In this document: positions 15,749 through 23,588 of the stretch, one piece after another
Layout of the letters: each line of letters opens with the position of its first letter
Numbering within the stretch: position 1 is the first letter of the stretch
Assembly (NCBI RefSeq): GCF_000380245.2
Contig: NZ_HG428747.1
Coordinates: forward strand, 115,751-142,983
Direction of reading: 5' to 3'
Length of the DNA stretch: 27,233 nt
DNA from: Bacillus massiliigorillae
GTDB taxonomy: Bacteria > Bacillota > Bacilli > Bacillales > DSM-1321
Program-made: the position numbers and the translations under genes
The notes under the pieces: model-generated
Database searches by the model: none
The model's input: only the letters and a program-made list of their open reading frames with translations
What the model was told of the DNA's origin: nothing

Positions 15749-16849
15749 TTATACGTTAAAACGGAAGTGAATAACATCCCCATCTTGAACAATATATTCT
15801 TTTCCTTCTAAACGAACTTTACCCGCTTCACGAGCAGCAGCCATATTGCCACCTGCAAGTAAGTCCTCATATGAAACAGTTTCCGCACGAATAAATCCTC
15901 TTTCGAAATCAGAATGAATAATACCTGCACATTGTGGAGCTTTCATACCTTGGATAAATGTCCAAGCACGTACTTCCTGTACACCAGCTGTGAAGTACGT
16001 TGCTAAACCTAATAAATGGTAAGCAGCGCGAATTAATTGGTCTAAACCTGACTCTTCAATGCCTAGTTCAGATAGGAACATTTCCTTTTCTTCACCATCA
16101 AGCTCCGCAATTTCTGATTCAATTTTCGCACAAACAACAATTACTTCTGCATTATCTTTTTCAGCAAATTCGCGTACTTTTTGTACGTATTCGTTTTCTG
16201 ATGCATCTGCAACATCATCTTCACTAACGTTAGCTACGTATAGAATTGGCTTGATTGTTAGAAGGTGCATCATTTTAACAACGCGCATTTCTTCTTCTGT
16301 AAATTCAACTGTACGAGCTGGCTTTTCATTTTCGAATGCTTCCTTTAAGCGGACTAAAATATCATGCTCATACATTGCTTCTTTATCTTTTTGCTTCGCC
16401 ATTTTAGCAACACGAGTAATACGCTTATCAACTGACTCTAAATCAGCAAGAATTAACTCTAAGTTAATAACTTCGATATCATCAATCGGATCAACTTTAC
16501 CAGCAACGTGTGTAATGTTTTCATCATCAAAGCAACGAACTACTTGGCAAATAGCGTCTACTTCGCGAATATGTGATAAGAATTTATTTCCTAAACCTTC
16601 ACCTTTACTAGCACCTTTAACGATACCAGCGATATCTGTAAATTCAAAAGTTGTTGGAACTGTCTTTTTAGGTTGAACAAGTTCTGTTAGCTTCTGTAAA
16701 CGATCATCTGGTACTTCAACAATACCTACGTTAGGATCAATCGTACAGAAAGGATAGTTTGCAGATTCTGCACCTGCTTGTGTAATTGCGTTAAATAATG
16801 TTGATTTCCCAACGTTCGGTAAACCAACGATTCCAGCTGTTAAAGCCAT
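15749..16849 (-). CDS. ychF: Obg-like ATPase YchF (EngD, YyaF)
   Basis: A 366-aa member of the Obg family that prefers ATP to GTP and associates with ribosomes; roles in stress and translation are reported for the family. The P-loop GLPNVGKST is at residues 9-17, with DIAGIVKGASKGEGLGNKFL as the switch-II region. A coiled-coil arm follows (about 130-200). The C-terminal TGS domain carries RAWTFIQGMKAPQCAGIIHSDF-like sequence and ends DGDVIHFRFNV. GAGGAGTG precedes the ATG. It lies upstream of rpsF as in B. subtilis, but a terminator separates them. Confidence 0.96.
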   Translation of the reverse strand: MALTAGIVGLPNVGKSTLFNAITQAGAESANYPFCTIDPNVGIVEVPDDRLQKLTELVQPKKTVPTTFEFTDIAGIVKGASKGEGLGNKFLSHIREVDAICQVVRCFDDENITHVAGKVDPIDDIEVINLELILADLESVDKRITRVAKMAKQKDKEAMYEHDILVRLKEAFENEKPARTVEFTEEEMRVVKMMHLLTIKPILYVANVSEDDVADASENEYVQKVREFAEKDNAEVIVVCAKIESEIAELDGEEKEMFLSELGIEESGLDQLIRAAYHLLGLATYFTAGVQEVRAWTFIQGMKAPQCAGIIHSDFERGFIRAETVSYEDLLAGGNMAAAREAGKVRLEGKEYIVQDGDVIHFRFNV

Positions 16850-17012
16850 TAAACATTCACTCCTCTATAAAATAAATGGGCTTCTGCTTTTTGAAAATAA
16901 CAGCGGAAAGACCCTCATATATTGCTATATTGACTTCTAAATTACAAAGTTAACTACTATACATAAACCTCTACCAATTATAGAGATTACACTATAAAAA
17001 GACAAGCATATC

Positions 17013-17044
17013 AAAAAAAGAAGCATGATTATTCTTCATGCTTC
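17013..17044 (-). terminator. Terminator overlapping the 3' end of the DUF951 gene
   Basis: GAAGCATGA (17020-17028) pairs with TCATGCTTC (17036-17044), followed on the minus strand by seven U residues. One arm encodes the last codons of the DUF951 gene and the stop codon lies in the loop. Confidence 0.85.
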
Positions 17045-17226
17045 TCAATGATTTTTTTCATTTTACGAACAAAATCCTTACGTGGAATTAAAACGCTATG
17101 ACCGCAGCCCTCACATTTTACTCGAATATCCATACCTAAACGAATGACTTTCCATTTATTCGCACCACAAGGATGAGGCTTTTTCATTTCAACAATATCA
17201 TTTAAACCGAATTGTTTCTCTTCCAT
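17029..17226 (-). CDS. DUF951 small protein (YyzM-like)
   Basis: A 65-aa basic protein with the DUF951 pattern: HPCGANKW near the N-terminus, then CEGCGHSVLIPRKDF and a Lys-rich tail. Three Cys and two His in PCG and CEGCGH suggest a small metal-binding or OB-like fold, but no biochemical role is known to me. TAGGAGGT precedes the ATG. It follows the MscS gene by 11 nt and is the last gene of that two-gene operon. The transcript terminator is built into its final codons. Confidence 0.9.
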   Translation of the reverse strand: MEEKQFGLNDIVEMKKPHPCGANKWKVIRLGMDIRVKCEGCGHSVLIPRKDFVRKMKKIIEKHEE

Positions 17227-17237
17227 TTCTAGACCTC

Positions 17238-18140
17238 CTACATGTGCTTTGCAGTTTGTTTCCCCTCATTATCTTGTCTATTATACATAACCATACGAGG
17301 GAACGGAATTTCAATACCATTTGCATCTAATGTATTTTTCAATTCTTTTCGTATTTCTCTGGCCATAAAGAAATGGCGCATTGGTACCGTTTCTGCTGTT
17401 ATACGAAGTACTACCTCAGATGGGCCTAAACTTTGTACCCCAAGCAATTCAGGCGCTTTCACTAAATCTTCATAACGGTCCGGCATACCTTCAAGCATAT
17501 GATTAATTACGCGTTCTGCTTTCTCAATATCGCCTTCATAAGCGATACCAATATCAACAATCGCAATACTATTATGAATAGAAAAGTTCGTTACTTCTAA
17601 AATACTACCATTTGGAATAACATTTAATTCACCATGAATTCCTTTAATTTTCGAAGTGCGAAGACCGATTTCTTCAACTGTTCCTTCAAACTGACCAACT
17701 CGAACATAATCGCCTACAGCAAATTGATCTTCAAAGATAATAAAGAAACCTGTAATAATATCTTTTACTAAACTTTGTGCCCCAAAACCGACTGCAAGAC
17801 CTAGAATACCAGCCCCTGCTAATAAACCTTTCACTTCCACACCAATTGTTCCTAACATAGTCATTAAAGCAACGAAGTACACAAAGTAAGAAATAACATT
17901 TTTTAACAATTTAAGCATCGTTGCTTCTCGACGTTCTGAAACTCGAAGCGGACTTTTTGCACGTAATATAAAGATATTCGTAATGACTTTCTTCCCAATC
18001 TTCACTATAATTCCTGCAATGATAATAATTAAGAAGATTTGAATGCATTTATCCATTATACCAATCCATAAATTCTCATCACCAAACTTTGTAATAAAGT
18101 ATTCAATGAGCTTACTCGAATGGGTCAACTCTTTATCCAA
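17238..18140 (-). CDS. Small-conductance mechanosensitive channel, MscS family
   Basis: A 300-aa membrane channel that opens under membrane tension to release solutes on osmotic downshock. Three membrane helices are visible: about 31-49, 81-99 and the pore-lining 104-133, with the Gly/Ala-spaced GLLAGAGILGLAVGFGAQSL and the following KDIITGFFIIFEDQF that define the family. The beta domain (VGDYVRVGQFEGTVEEIGLRTSKI) and the alpha-beta C-terminal domain complete it. Length and layout resemble B. subtilis YkuT. The start codon at 18140 is TTG, with a weak AAGGGTG site; no in-frame ATG occurs until residue 29, inside the approach to the first helix. It is first in an operon with the DUF951 gene and divergent from yyaC. 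Confidence 0.93.
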   Translation of the reverse strand: MDKELTHSSKLIEYFITKFGDENLWIGIMDKCIQIFLIIIIAGIIVKIGKKVITNIFILRAKSPLRVSERREATMLKLLKNVISYFVYFVALMTMLGTIGVEVKGLLAGAGILGLAVGFGAQSLVKDIITGFFIIFEDQFAVGDYVRVGQFEGTVEEIGLRTSKIKGIHGELNVIPNGSILEVTNFSIHNSIAIVDIGIAYEGDIEKAERVINHMLEGMPDRYEDLVKAPELLGVQSLGPSEVVLRITAETVPMRHFFMAREIRKELKNTLDANGIEIPFPRMVMYNRQDNEGKQTAKHM

Positions 18141-18353
18141 TTTATGTCACACCCTTTTACCTATGTTAAAATTCACCAATTAATTTCAACGTTTTTTTTA
18201 GACCTCTTTGGGTAAATAAATTAACACAATAGTATCCTTTATGATAAAGGTATTTATTTCCTTATGATAACTTACCTATTTCCACTACTGCATGTATACA
18301 TTTCCTTTTATTTCCGTATACTGTTACTACTACATCAAAGGAGTGGGAGTGTA

Positions 18354-18980
18354 ATGAACGTTAAGCGTAGCTTTCTTGACCTGAATAGTAATAAAAAACA
18401 TACACCATTTGAAGATCATGATGCAGTAGAAAAAATTTCATTAAATCTCTTATCATCTATTCCGGCAAATCGCCCTAAATCAATTGTAGTCGCCTGTATT
18501 GGTACGGATCGCTCAACTGGAGATTCTTTAGGTCCTTTAGTGGGGACATATTTGACAGAAAAACCAAACTCCCCTTTCCTTGTATATGGTACATTAGAGA
18601 ATCCTATCCACGCTGTTAATTTACAGGAAAAAGTACAAGAAATCAAAGAAAAACATCATGACGCATTTATCATTGCTGTAGATGCTTGCTTAGGAAGAAT
18701 GAAAAACGTCGGTACTGTTCAAATAGGCGATGGCCCTTTAAAACCAGGAGCAGGTGTTAATAAAAATCTACCTGAAGTAGGTGATATTCACGTAACTGGT
18801 ATCGTAAATGTAAGTGGATTTATGGAATTTTTTGTTTTACAGAATACACGATTAAATCTCGTTGTTAAAATGGCAAAAACCATAGCTGATAGCATCTATG
18901 TAGCTGGGGAGTCTTTAACAACACAAACACCATTTAACAATTTAAGTTGGACATTTGATCATAAAGAAGCTACAACATAA
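18354..18980 (+). CDS. yyaC: Spore protease-like protein YyaC (DUF1256)
   Basis: A 208-aa member of the YyaC family, related in fold to the germination protease GPR. Visible family features include VVACIGTDRSTGDSLGPLVG, DAFIIAVDACLG, GPLKPGAGVNK and DIHVTGIVNVSGFMEFFVLQ. The Asp residues in GTDRSTGDS and VDACLG lie where GPR-like enzymes hold catalytic acids. A sporulation role is inferred from the family. The frame is open 30 codons further up, but AAAGGAG before ATG 18354 and the hydrophobic, unlike upstream residues favour the internal start. It stands alone on the plus strand, divergent from the MscS gene, with its own terminator. Confidence 0.92.
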   Translation: MNVKRSFLDLNSNKKHTPFEDHDAVEKISLNLLSSIPANRPKSIVVACIGTDRSTGDSLGPLVGTYLTEKPNSPFLVYGTLENPIHAVNLQEKVQEIKEKHHDAFIIAVDACLGRMKNVGTVQIGDGPLKPGAGVNKNLPEVGDIHVTGIVNVSGFMEFFVLQNTRLNLVVKMAKTIADSIYVAGESLTTQTPFNNLSWTFDHKEATT

Positions 18981-19082
18981 AGAAAAACCGTCACTGCCTT
19001 TGTAATTGGTTACAGTCAGTAGTCACATATAGATTGTTCGGAGCACATAAACATACGTTATTTAAAAGATTAAATAACATAG

Positions 19083-19129
19083 AAGGCTGTGTCAAAAGTA
19101 TTTCCTATCACTTTTGACACAGCCTTTTT
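19083..19129 (+). terminator. Terminator of yyaC
   Basis: A perfect 17-bp stem (19083-19099 with 19110-19126) with a 10-nt loop and a T run to 19129. It overlaps the stop codon of the convergent DUF554 gene (19128-19130) and may serve both. A smaller 9-bp hairpin lies at 19057-19078. Confidence 0.9.
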
Positions 19130-19841
19130 ATAATTGTATATTGCCATAATAAAAAATAGCTGATAAAACCGCTACAATTGCTAGTGCTGGTAATAAATTT
19201 GCTACTCTTACTTTTGTTACCCCCATAATATTCAAACCTATAGCAACAATCATAATTCCACCTGTAGCTGTCATTTCGGTAATAAAAAAATCCAAGAGCT
19301 CTTGAGGCACTACTTTTGTAATTTGCGTTGCAAATAAAGCAATGGTTCCTTGGTACAATACAACAGGAACAGCTGAAAAAAGAACACCAATGCCAAGTGT
19401 ACTCGCCAATACAATAGATGTAAATCCATCGATAATTCCTTTGGTGTACAATATATTGTGATCGCCTCTTATACCACTATCCAATGCTCCTAAAACAGCC
19501 ATTGCCCCGATAACAAAGATTAGTGTAGATGTAACAAATCCTTGTGCTACATAATTTCCTTCTTTAGCGTTCAACTTTACTTCTAACCATTTCCCTACTC
19601 TATTTAACTTGTCATCTAAATCAATAAATTCTCCAATAACAGCTCCGATTACTAAACTTAATATAACGACTAAAAATTGTTCACTTTTCAATCCCATTTG
19701 TAAACCAATAATAATTACAGCTAACCCAATAGCGTACATAACCGTATCTCTAATTTTATCCGGAATATTCCGAAAACTCCTGCCGATTAAAGTACCAATA
19801 ATAATTAAAAGACCATTAACCAATGTTCCTAATAGTGCCAT
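19128..19841 (-). CDS. DUF554 integral membrane protein (YqgA/YdfK type)
   Basis: A 237-aa protein with about seven membrane helices separated by short loops. It starts MALLGTLVNGLLIIIGTLIGR and contains GLQMGLKSEQFLVVILSLVIGAVIGE-like, GFVTSTLIFVIGAMAVLGALDSG and TGGIMIVAIGLNIMG segments characteristic of DUF554. Proposed to be a transporter; substrate unknown. AAGGTG lies about 9 nt before the ATG. It follows parB by 76 nt with a terminator between them, and converges on yyaC. Confidence 0.9.
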   Translation of the reverse strand: MALLGTLVNGLLIIIGTLIGRSFRNIPDKIRDTVMYAIGLAVIIIGLQMGLKSEQFLVVILSLVIGAVIGEFIDLDDKLNRVGKWLEVKLNAKEGNYVAQGFVTSTLIFVIGAMAVLGALDSGIRGDHNILYTKGIIDGFTSIVLASTLGIGVLFSAVPVVLYQGTIALFATQITKVVPQELLDFFITEMTATGGIMIVAIGLNIMGVTKVRVANLLPALAIVAVLSAIFYYGNIQL

Positions 19842-19883
19842 CGCTGTTACACCTTCTCTGACATATTCAATATTTACTTACAA

Positions 19884-19910
19884 ATAAACCATCCATAAAG
19901 GATGGTTTAT
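19884..19910 (-). terminator. Terminator of the parAB operon
   Basis: An 11-bp perfect stem (19884-19894 with 19900-19910) with a 5-nt loop, 7 nt after the parB stop. The U tract on the minus strand is short (UUUG), so strength is moderate. Confidence 0.7.
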
Positions 19911-19917
19911 GAATTAA

Positions 19918-20763
19918 TTATTTCTGATCCAAAAGAGTTAATATACGATTTAAATCATCTGGCGAGAAAAACTCGATTTCTATTTTACCCTTTTTCTTAC
20001 GTTGCGTAATTGTAACTGTTGTACCAAAACGCTCTCTTAAGACATTTTCTTGCTCTTGAATGAATATATCTTTTTTCACGGTTTTCTTCTTCGTTTCATG
20101 TGAAACATTTTCATTTAATTGCTGAATCCACTGTTCCAATTGACGGACATTCATTTCTTCTTTGACAATTTTTTCAACAACTATTGAAAGAAATTCTTTG
20201 TTTTTTAAACCAAGTAATGCTCTTCCATGTCCCATTGAAATAGTCCCTTGAGATATTAGTTGTTGAATATCTTTTGGAAGTGAAAGTAAACGAAGATGAT
20301 TAGTTATATGTGGTCTACTTTTACCTAATCTTTTTGCCAACTCTTCTTGGGTAATTCCCAATTTATCAAGCAATGTTTGATAAGCTGTTGCTTCTTCAAT
20401 TGGAGTTAAATCTTCCCGTTGTAGATTCTCTAAAACAGCAAGCTCCATCATTTGTTGGTTATTATACTCTTTAACAACGACTGGAACTTTCGTCAGCCCA
20501 GCGGCCTTAGCAGCGCGAAAACGACGCTCTCCTACAACGATTTCGTATCCTTTAATACTCTTCTTCACAATAATCGGTTGAAGAATACCATGTTGAATAA
20601 TGGACGCTTTTAATTCCTCGATCCCTTGCTCCGAGAATATTTTTCTCGGTTGATAAGGATTGGGTCTCAATTCTTTCAATTCAACTTCTAAAATGAGATC
20701 CTCTTTAGTTGCTTCAAGGCCAGTAAATAAGGCATTTATACCTTTTCCTAATCCTTTAGCCAT
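19918..20763 (-). CDS. parB: Chromosome partitioning protein ParB (Spo0J)
   Basis: ParB is a CTP-dependent DNA clamp that loads at parS near the origin, recruits SMC and works with ParA in segregation and control of replication initiation. The 281-aa protein has an N-terminal CTPase domain with PNPYQPRKIF, HGILQPIIV and the arginine motif GERRFRAAK, then LENLQREDLTPIEEA. The helix-turn-helix is at about 135-160 (TQEELAKRLGKSRPHITNHL). The C-terminal dimerisation domain ends the protein. It overlaps parA by 8 nt. A parS-like site lies within its coding sequence, as in B. subtilis. Confidence 0.97.
   Translation of the reverse strand: MAKGLGKGINALFTGLEATKEDLILEVELKELRPNPYQPRKIFSEQGIEELKASIIQHGILQPIIVKKSIKGYEIVVGERRFRAAKAAGLTKVPVVVKEYNNQQMMELAVLENLQREDLTPIEEATAYQTLLDKLGITQEELAKRLGKSRPHITNHLRLLSLPKDIQQLISQGTISMGHGRALLGLKNKEFLSIVVEKIVKEEMNVRQLEQWIQQLNENVSHETKKKTVKKDIFIQEQENVLRERFGTTVTITQRKKKGKIEIEFFSPDDLNRILTLLDQK
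20092..20107. promoter_or_regulatory. parS-like site inside parB
   Basis: Read on the minus strand, TGTTTCACATGAAACG differs from TGTTNCACGTGAAACA at one central and one terminal base. It encodes the residues NVSHET in the linker before the C-terminal domain. B. subtilis also has a parS in the equivalent part of spo0J, which supports the call despite two mismatches. Confidence 0.6.
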
Positions 20764-21517
20764 TTGAAACCACTTCCTTTGCCAAATCTACATATACTTC
20801 TGCTCCTCGTGACTTAGCATCATAAATAATAATAGGTTCACCGTGACTTGGAGCTTCACTAAGACGGACATTTCTAGGTATGATTGTCTGATAAACTTTA
20901 TCTTGAAAGTACTTCTTCACTTCTTCAATTACTTGAATACCAAGATTAGTCCTAGCATCTAGCATTGTAAGCAATACACCTTCAATCTTTAATTCCTCAT
21001 TTAGGTGCTTTTGTACGAGACGTACTGTGTTTAATAACTGACTTAATCCTTCTAGTGCATAATACTCACACTGCACCGGAATAATTACCGCGTCTGCAGC
21101 TGTTAATGCATTGATTGTAAGTAGACCTAAAGAAGGAGGACAATCAATAATAATGTAATCATAGTCCTTTTTTACTTTTTCTAATGCACGTTTTAAACGA
21201 ACTTCTCTAGAAATAGTAGGCACAAGCTCAATCTCTGCACCTGCTAGCTGAATAGTAGCTGGTACTACATGTAAGTTTTCAACTTTAGCAGCTTTAATTA
21301 CATCTGATACTTCTAAATCATCCACAAGCACATCATAAATGCATCGTTCAACATCAGCTTTTTCGATACCAATTCCACTTGTTGCATTACCCTGTGGATC
21401 AATGTCTACTAATAAAACCCTTTTACCAATATAAGCCATACATGCGGCAAGATTTACAGATGTAGTCGTTTTTCCCACTCCACCTTTTTGATTGGCAATA
21501 GCTATAATTTTTCCCAC
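20756..21517 (-). CDS. parA: Chromosome partitioning ATPase ParA (Soj)
   Basis: Soj is a Walker-type ATPase that cycles between monomer and DNA-bound dimer; it drives origin separation with ParB and regulates DnaA. The 253-aa protein has the deviant Walker A KGGVGKTTT (residues 11-19, with signature Lys11 and Lys16), DIDPQGN (Asp38 and Asp40) and the Walker B-like YDYIIIDCPPSLG. The start is GTG at 21517, with AGGTGA upstream at short spacing. It precedes parB with 8-nt overlap. The 253-nt upstream gap (21518-21770) holds the noc terminator and presumably the promoter; nothing else was recognised there. Confidence 0.97.
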   Translation of the reverse strand: MGKIIAIANQKGGVGKTTTSVNLAACMAYIGKRVLLVDIDPQGNATSGIGIEKADVERCIYDVLVDDLEVSDVIKAAKVENLHVVPATIQLAGAEIELVPTISREVRLKRALEKVKKDYDYIIIDCPPSLGLLTINALTAADAVIIPVQCEYYALEGLSQLLNTVRLVQKHLNEELKIEGVLLTMLDARTNLGIQVIEEVKKYFQDKVYQTIIPRNVRLSEAPSHGEPIIIYDAKSRGAEVYVDLAKEVVSNG

Positions 21518-21717
21518 GATGTCACCTACCCTTATTCCTTCATCAATACAAATTTATTATATAAATGTTGAAAAGCAATCTATTACGTTACGAAAAACAA
21601 GTTTACATGTACTATATTTTATCATAAAAAATTGCTAGCAGATTTTTTAATCATTAACTTTCTACACTTAACTAACTGAATAATTAGATAATTTATAACA
21701 TTTATGAGTATAAAGAA

Positions 21718-21756
21718 AAGGAGCTTTGGTTGTAAATGTCCTACCTTGAGCTCCTT
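21718..21756 (-). terminator. Terminator of noc
   Basis: AAGGAGCT (21718-21725) pairs with AGCTCCTT (21749-21756), with further pairing of TTGG and CCTTG inside. It starts about 14 nt past the noc stop. The following U run on the minus strand is modest (CUUUUCUUU). Confidence 0.7.
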
Positions 21757-21770
21757 ATGTCTTCATGTAT

Positions 21771-22640
21771 TTACTTTTTCTTTGGGATTTTAATAGTAAA
21801 TTGATAATACTCCTCATGCTCTTCTTCTTCAGCATTAAGGTCAATCCCATTATCTATAACCATTGATAACGATTGGCGAATAGTATTAACGGCAATTCGC
21901 ATATCCTTGCTGATTGCTTTTCGCTTCGGCTTTTTCTTCTCTGGAGAAGTGGATAAAAGCTTGGCTACTCGATCTTCCGTTTGCTTTACATTTAAATGAT
22001 TGTCAATAATCTCTTGTAGTAAAGCCAACTGTTTCGTTACATCCTTTAAAGGGATGAGCGAACGAGCATGACGTTCCGTAATTGTTTTATTTAATAGTGC
22101 CTGGTGTACTTCATCAGGCAATTTTAGTAATCGTAGCTTATTTGCAACCGTTGATTGACCAATTCCTAATCTTTGAGCTAATGCCTCTTGTGTTAACTGA
22201 TGAAGCTCTAATAGCTTACTATATGCAACAGCTTCTTCAATCGGAGATAATTCTTCACGCTGTAAATTTTCAATAAGAGCTACTGAAGCCGTTTCTGTAT
22301 CGCTAAGATTTTTAACAATTACCGGAGCCATTTCCCAACCTAGCTTTTGCATTGCTCTAAACCTACGCTCACCAGCAATAATTTCAAATTTACCTTGTTC
22401 GTATTCTCTCACAACAATTGGCTGTATAATTCCATGTGTATGTATGGTTTGTGCCAATTCGGTTATTTTTGCATCATTAAAAATCGTTCGTGGTTGAAAC
22501 CTATTAGGAACGATTTCTGCAATGGGGATTTGTTTTATTTCTTCATTGTTGCTTGGCTTTTCATCTACTGCCTTCTCTTCTTCCAATTGTCTTTCCTGCT
22601 TATCACTTAAGCCGAAAAAACGCGAAAAAGGATGCTTCAT
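21771..22640 (-). CDS. noc: Nucleoid occlusion protein Noc
   Basis: Noc is a ParB paralogue that binds dispersed sites, spreads as a CTP-dependent clamp and tethers the chromosome to the membrane to stop FtsZ assembling over the nucleoid. The 289-aa protein begins with a short amphipathic segment, MKHPFSRFFGL, the known membrane anchor of Noc. It continues with the ParB core NRFQPRTIF, HGIIQPIVV and GERRFRAM. The helix-turn-helix TQEALAQRLGIGQSTVANKL and NKTITERHARSL follow. The tail is basic then acidic (KKKPKRK, NAEEEEHEEYY). The anchor and genomic place distinguish it from ParB. Upstream lies a near-perfect parS site. Confidence 0.96.
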   Translation of the reverse strand: MKHPFSRFFGLSDKQERQLEEEKAVDEKPSNNEEIKQIPIAEIVPNRFQPRTIFNDAKITELAQTIHTHGIIQPIVVREYEQGKFEIIAGERRFRAMQKLGWEMAPVIVKNLSDTETASVALIENLQREELSPIEEAVAYSKLLELHQLTQEALAQRLGIGQSTVANKLRLLKLPDEVHQALLNKTITERHARSLIPLKDVTKQLALLQEIIDNHLNVKQTEDRVAKLLSTSPEKKKPKRKAISKDMRIAVNTIRQSLSMVIDNGIDLNAEEEEHEEYYQFTIKIPKKK

Positions 22641-22741
22641 ATCCCTAACACCACCTTTTAGAAACTCCCTTAGTACATATTCTCTATAAAAACTACAAGT
22701 TCCTTTAATTTTCTTACGACAAAATCAAAATAATTATAAGC

Positions 22742-22757
22742 AGTTTCACGTGAAACT
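22742..22757. promoter_or_regulatory. parS site upstream of noc
   Basis: AGTTTCACGTGAAACT is a perfect 16-bp palindrome. Its inner 14 bases, GTTTCACGTGAAAC, equal the ParB consensus core; only the outermost base pair differs from TGTTNCACGTGAAACA. It lies in the rsmG-noc gap, about 100 bp upstream of the noc start, beside the rsmG terminator. Confidence 0.75.
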
Positions 22758-22773
22758 TTTTGTATCATTCAAA

Positions 22774-22812
22774 ACATAGTAGTCCCGGTTACTAGCGACT
22801 ACTATGTAACCG
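22774..22812 (-). terminator. Hairpin region after rsmG with two competing folds
   Basis: An 11-bp stem (22774-22784 with 22797-22807) is a likely terminator for the mnmE-mnmG-rsmG group; the minus strand continues UUUUGAAUG. A second stem, CGGTTAC with GTAACCG (22786-22792 with 22806-22812), uses bases needed by the first, so both cannot form at once. Confidence 0.6.
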
Positions 22813-22850
22813 AAACTACTATCTAATAAATATTTAAAATAAGTTTCCAT

Positions 22851-23567
22851 CTACTCAATCGGAGATTTGTTTGGCGTTCCTGCCTTACGTGGATACTTTT
22901 TACCTGTTGATTTGATTTTTTTAACGGTAATAATATTGCGCTCACTATTCTCAAAAGGTAAATTCATGCTTTCTACCTTTTCTAATTGACCACCTAACGT
23001 AGTAATTGCCTTTTTACCAACATTCAATTCTTCCTGAGCACTAGCTGCTTTCATCGCTACAAAATGTCCATTTACTTTAACAAGAGGAATACATAACTCT
23101 GAAAGTACGGACATCCTTGCTACTGCACGTGCCGTTACAAGATCATATTTCTCACGATGCAGTGGATTTTGTCCAAAATCTTCTGCACGACTATGATAAA
23201 AATGAACTGAATCTAATTTTAATACATCGGCTAAATGATGTAAAAATGAAATTCGCTTATTCAAAGAATCTACAATCGATACAGATAGATGTGGGAAACA
23301 GATTTTCAGGGGAATACTAGGAAATCCTGCTCCTGCTCCAACATCACAAATGCTTTCAACGCTATTAAAATCAAAGTAGAAAGCTGCAGAAATGGAATCG
23401 TAGAAATGCTTTAAATACACTTCTTCTTGTTCTGTAATGGCCGTTAAATTCATTTTTTCATTCCACTCAACTAATGTTTGAAAGTAGATTTGAAATTGTT
23501 CCATTTGCCAAGGAGAAAGCACTATCCCTTTCTCCTCTAGCATTGTTTTAAATTGTTGTTCATTCAT
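22851..23567 (-). CDS. rsmG: 16S rRNA (guanine527-N7)-methyltransferase RsmG (GidB)
   Basis: RsmG adds the N7 methyl group to G527 of 16S rRNA in the 530 loop; its loss gives low-level streptomycin resistance. The 238-aa protein has the N-terminal WNEKMNLTAI motif, the SAM-binding loop VGAGAGFPSIPL, SIVDSLNKRISFLHHL, and the catalytic-region TARAVARMSVLSE followed by VAMKA. The C-terminus is basic (KKIKSTGKKYPRKAG). It follows mnmG by 21 nt and is co-transcribed with it. Confidence 0.96.
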   Translation of the reverse strand: MNEQQFKTMLEEKGIVLSPWQMEQFQIYFQTLVEWNEKMNLTAITEQEEVYLKHFYDSISAAFYFDFNSVESICDVGAGAGFPSIPLKICFPHLSVSIVDSLNKRISFLHHLADVLKLDSVHFYHSRAEDFGQNPLHREKYDLVTARAVARMSVLSELCIPLVKVNGHFVAMKAASAQEELNVGKKAITTLGGQLEKVESMNLPFENSERNIITVKKIKSTGKKYPRKAGTPNKSPIE

Positions 23568-23588
23568 TCGTTTCCGACCTCGATATGA

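Noticed and set aside
16059..16676. 205-codon plus-strand frame opposite ychF
   Set aside because: Serine- and threonine-rich shadow frame of a strongly conserved gene, without a ribosome site or recognisable domain.
18191..18220. Possible forespore sigma-F promoter for yyaC (GTTTT, 15 bp, GGTAAATAAA)
   Set aside because: The -35 element lacks the final A and the -10 matches only partly; too weak to call without transcription data.
18264..18353. 30-residue N-terminal extension of yyaC that looks like a membrane helix
   Set aside because: It has no ribosome site, while AAAGGAG precedes ATG 18354, which gives the usual family length; the hydrophobicity comes from T-rich intergenic DNA.
19083..19129. 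Long GC-richer inverted repeat as an insertion-sequence end
   Set aside because: No transposase, second end or target duplication nearby; position and T run fit an ordinary terminator.
21391..21399. DnaA-box-like TGTGGATCA inside parA
   Set aside because: One mismatch, isolated and within the conserved codons for DPQGN; expected by chance.
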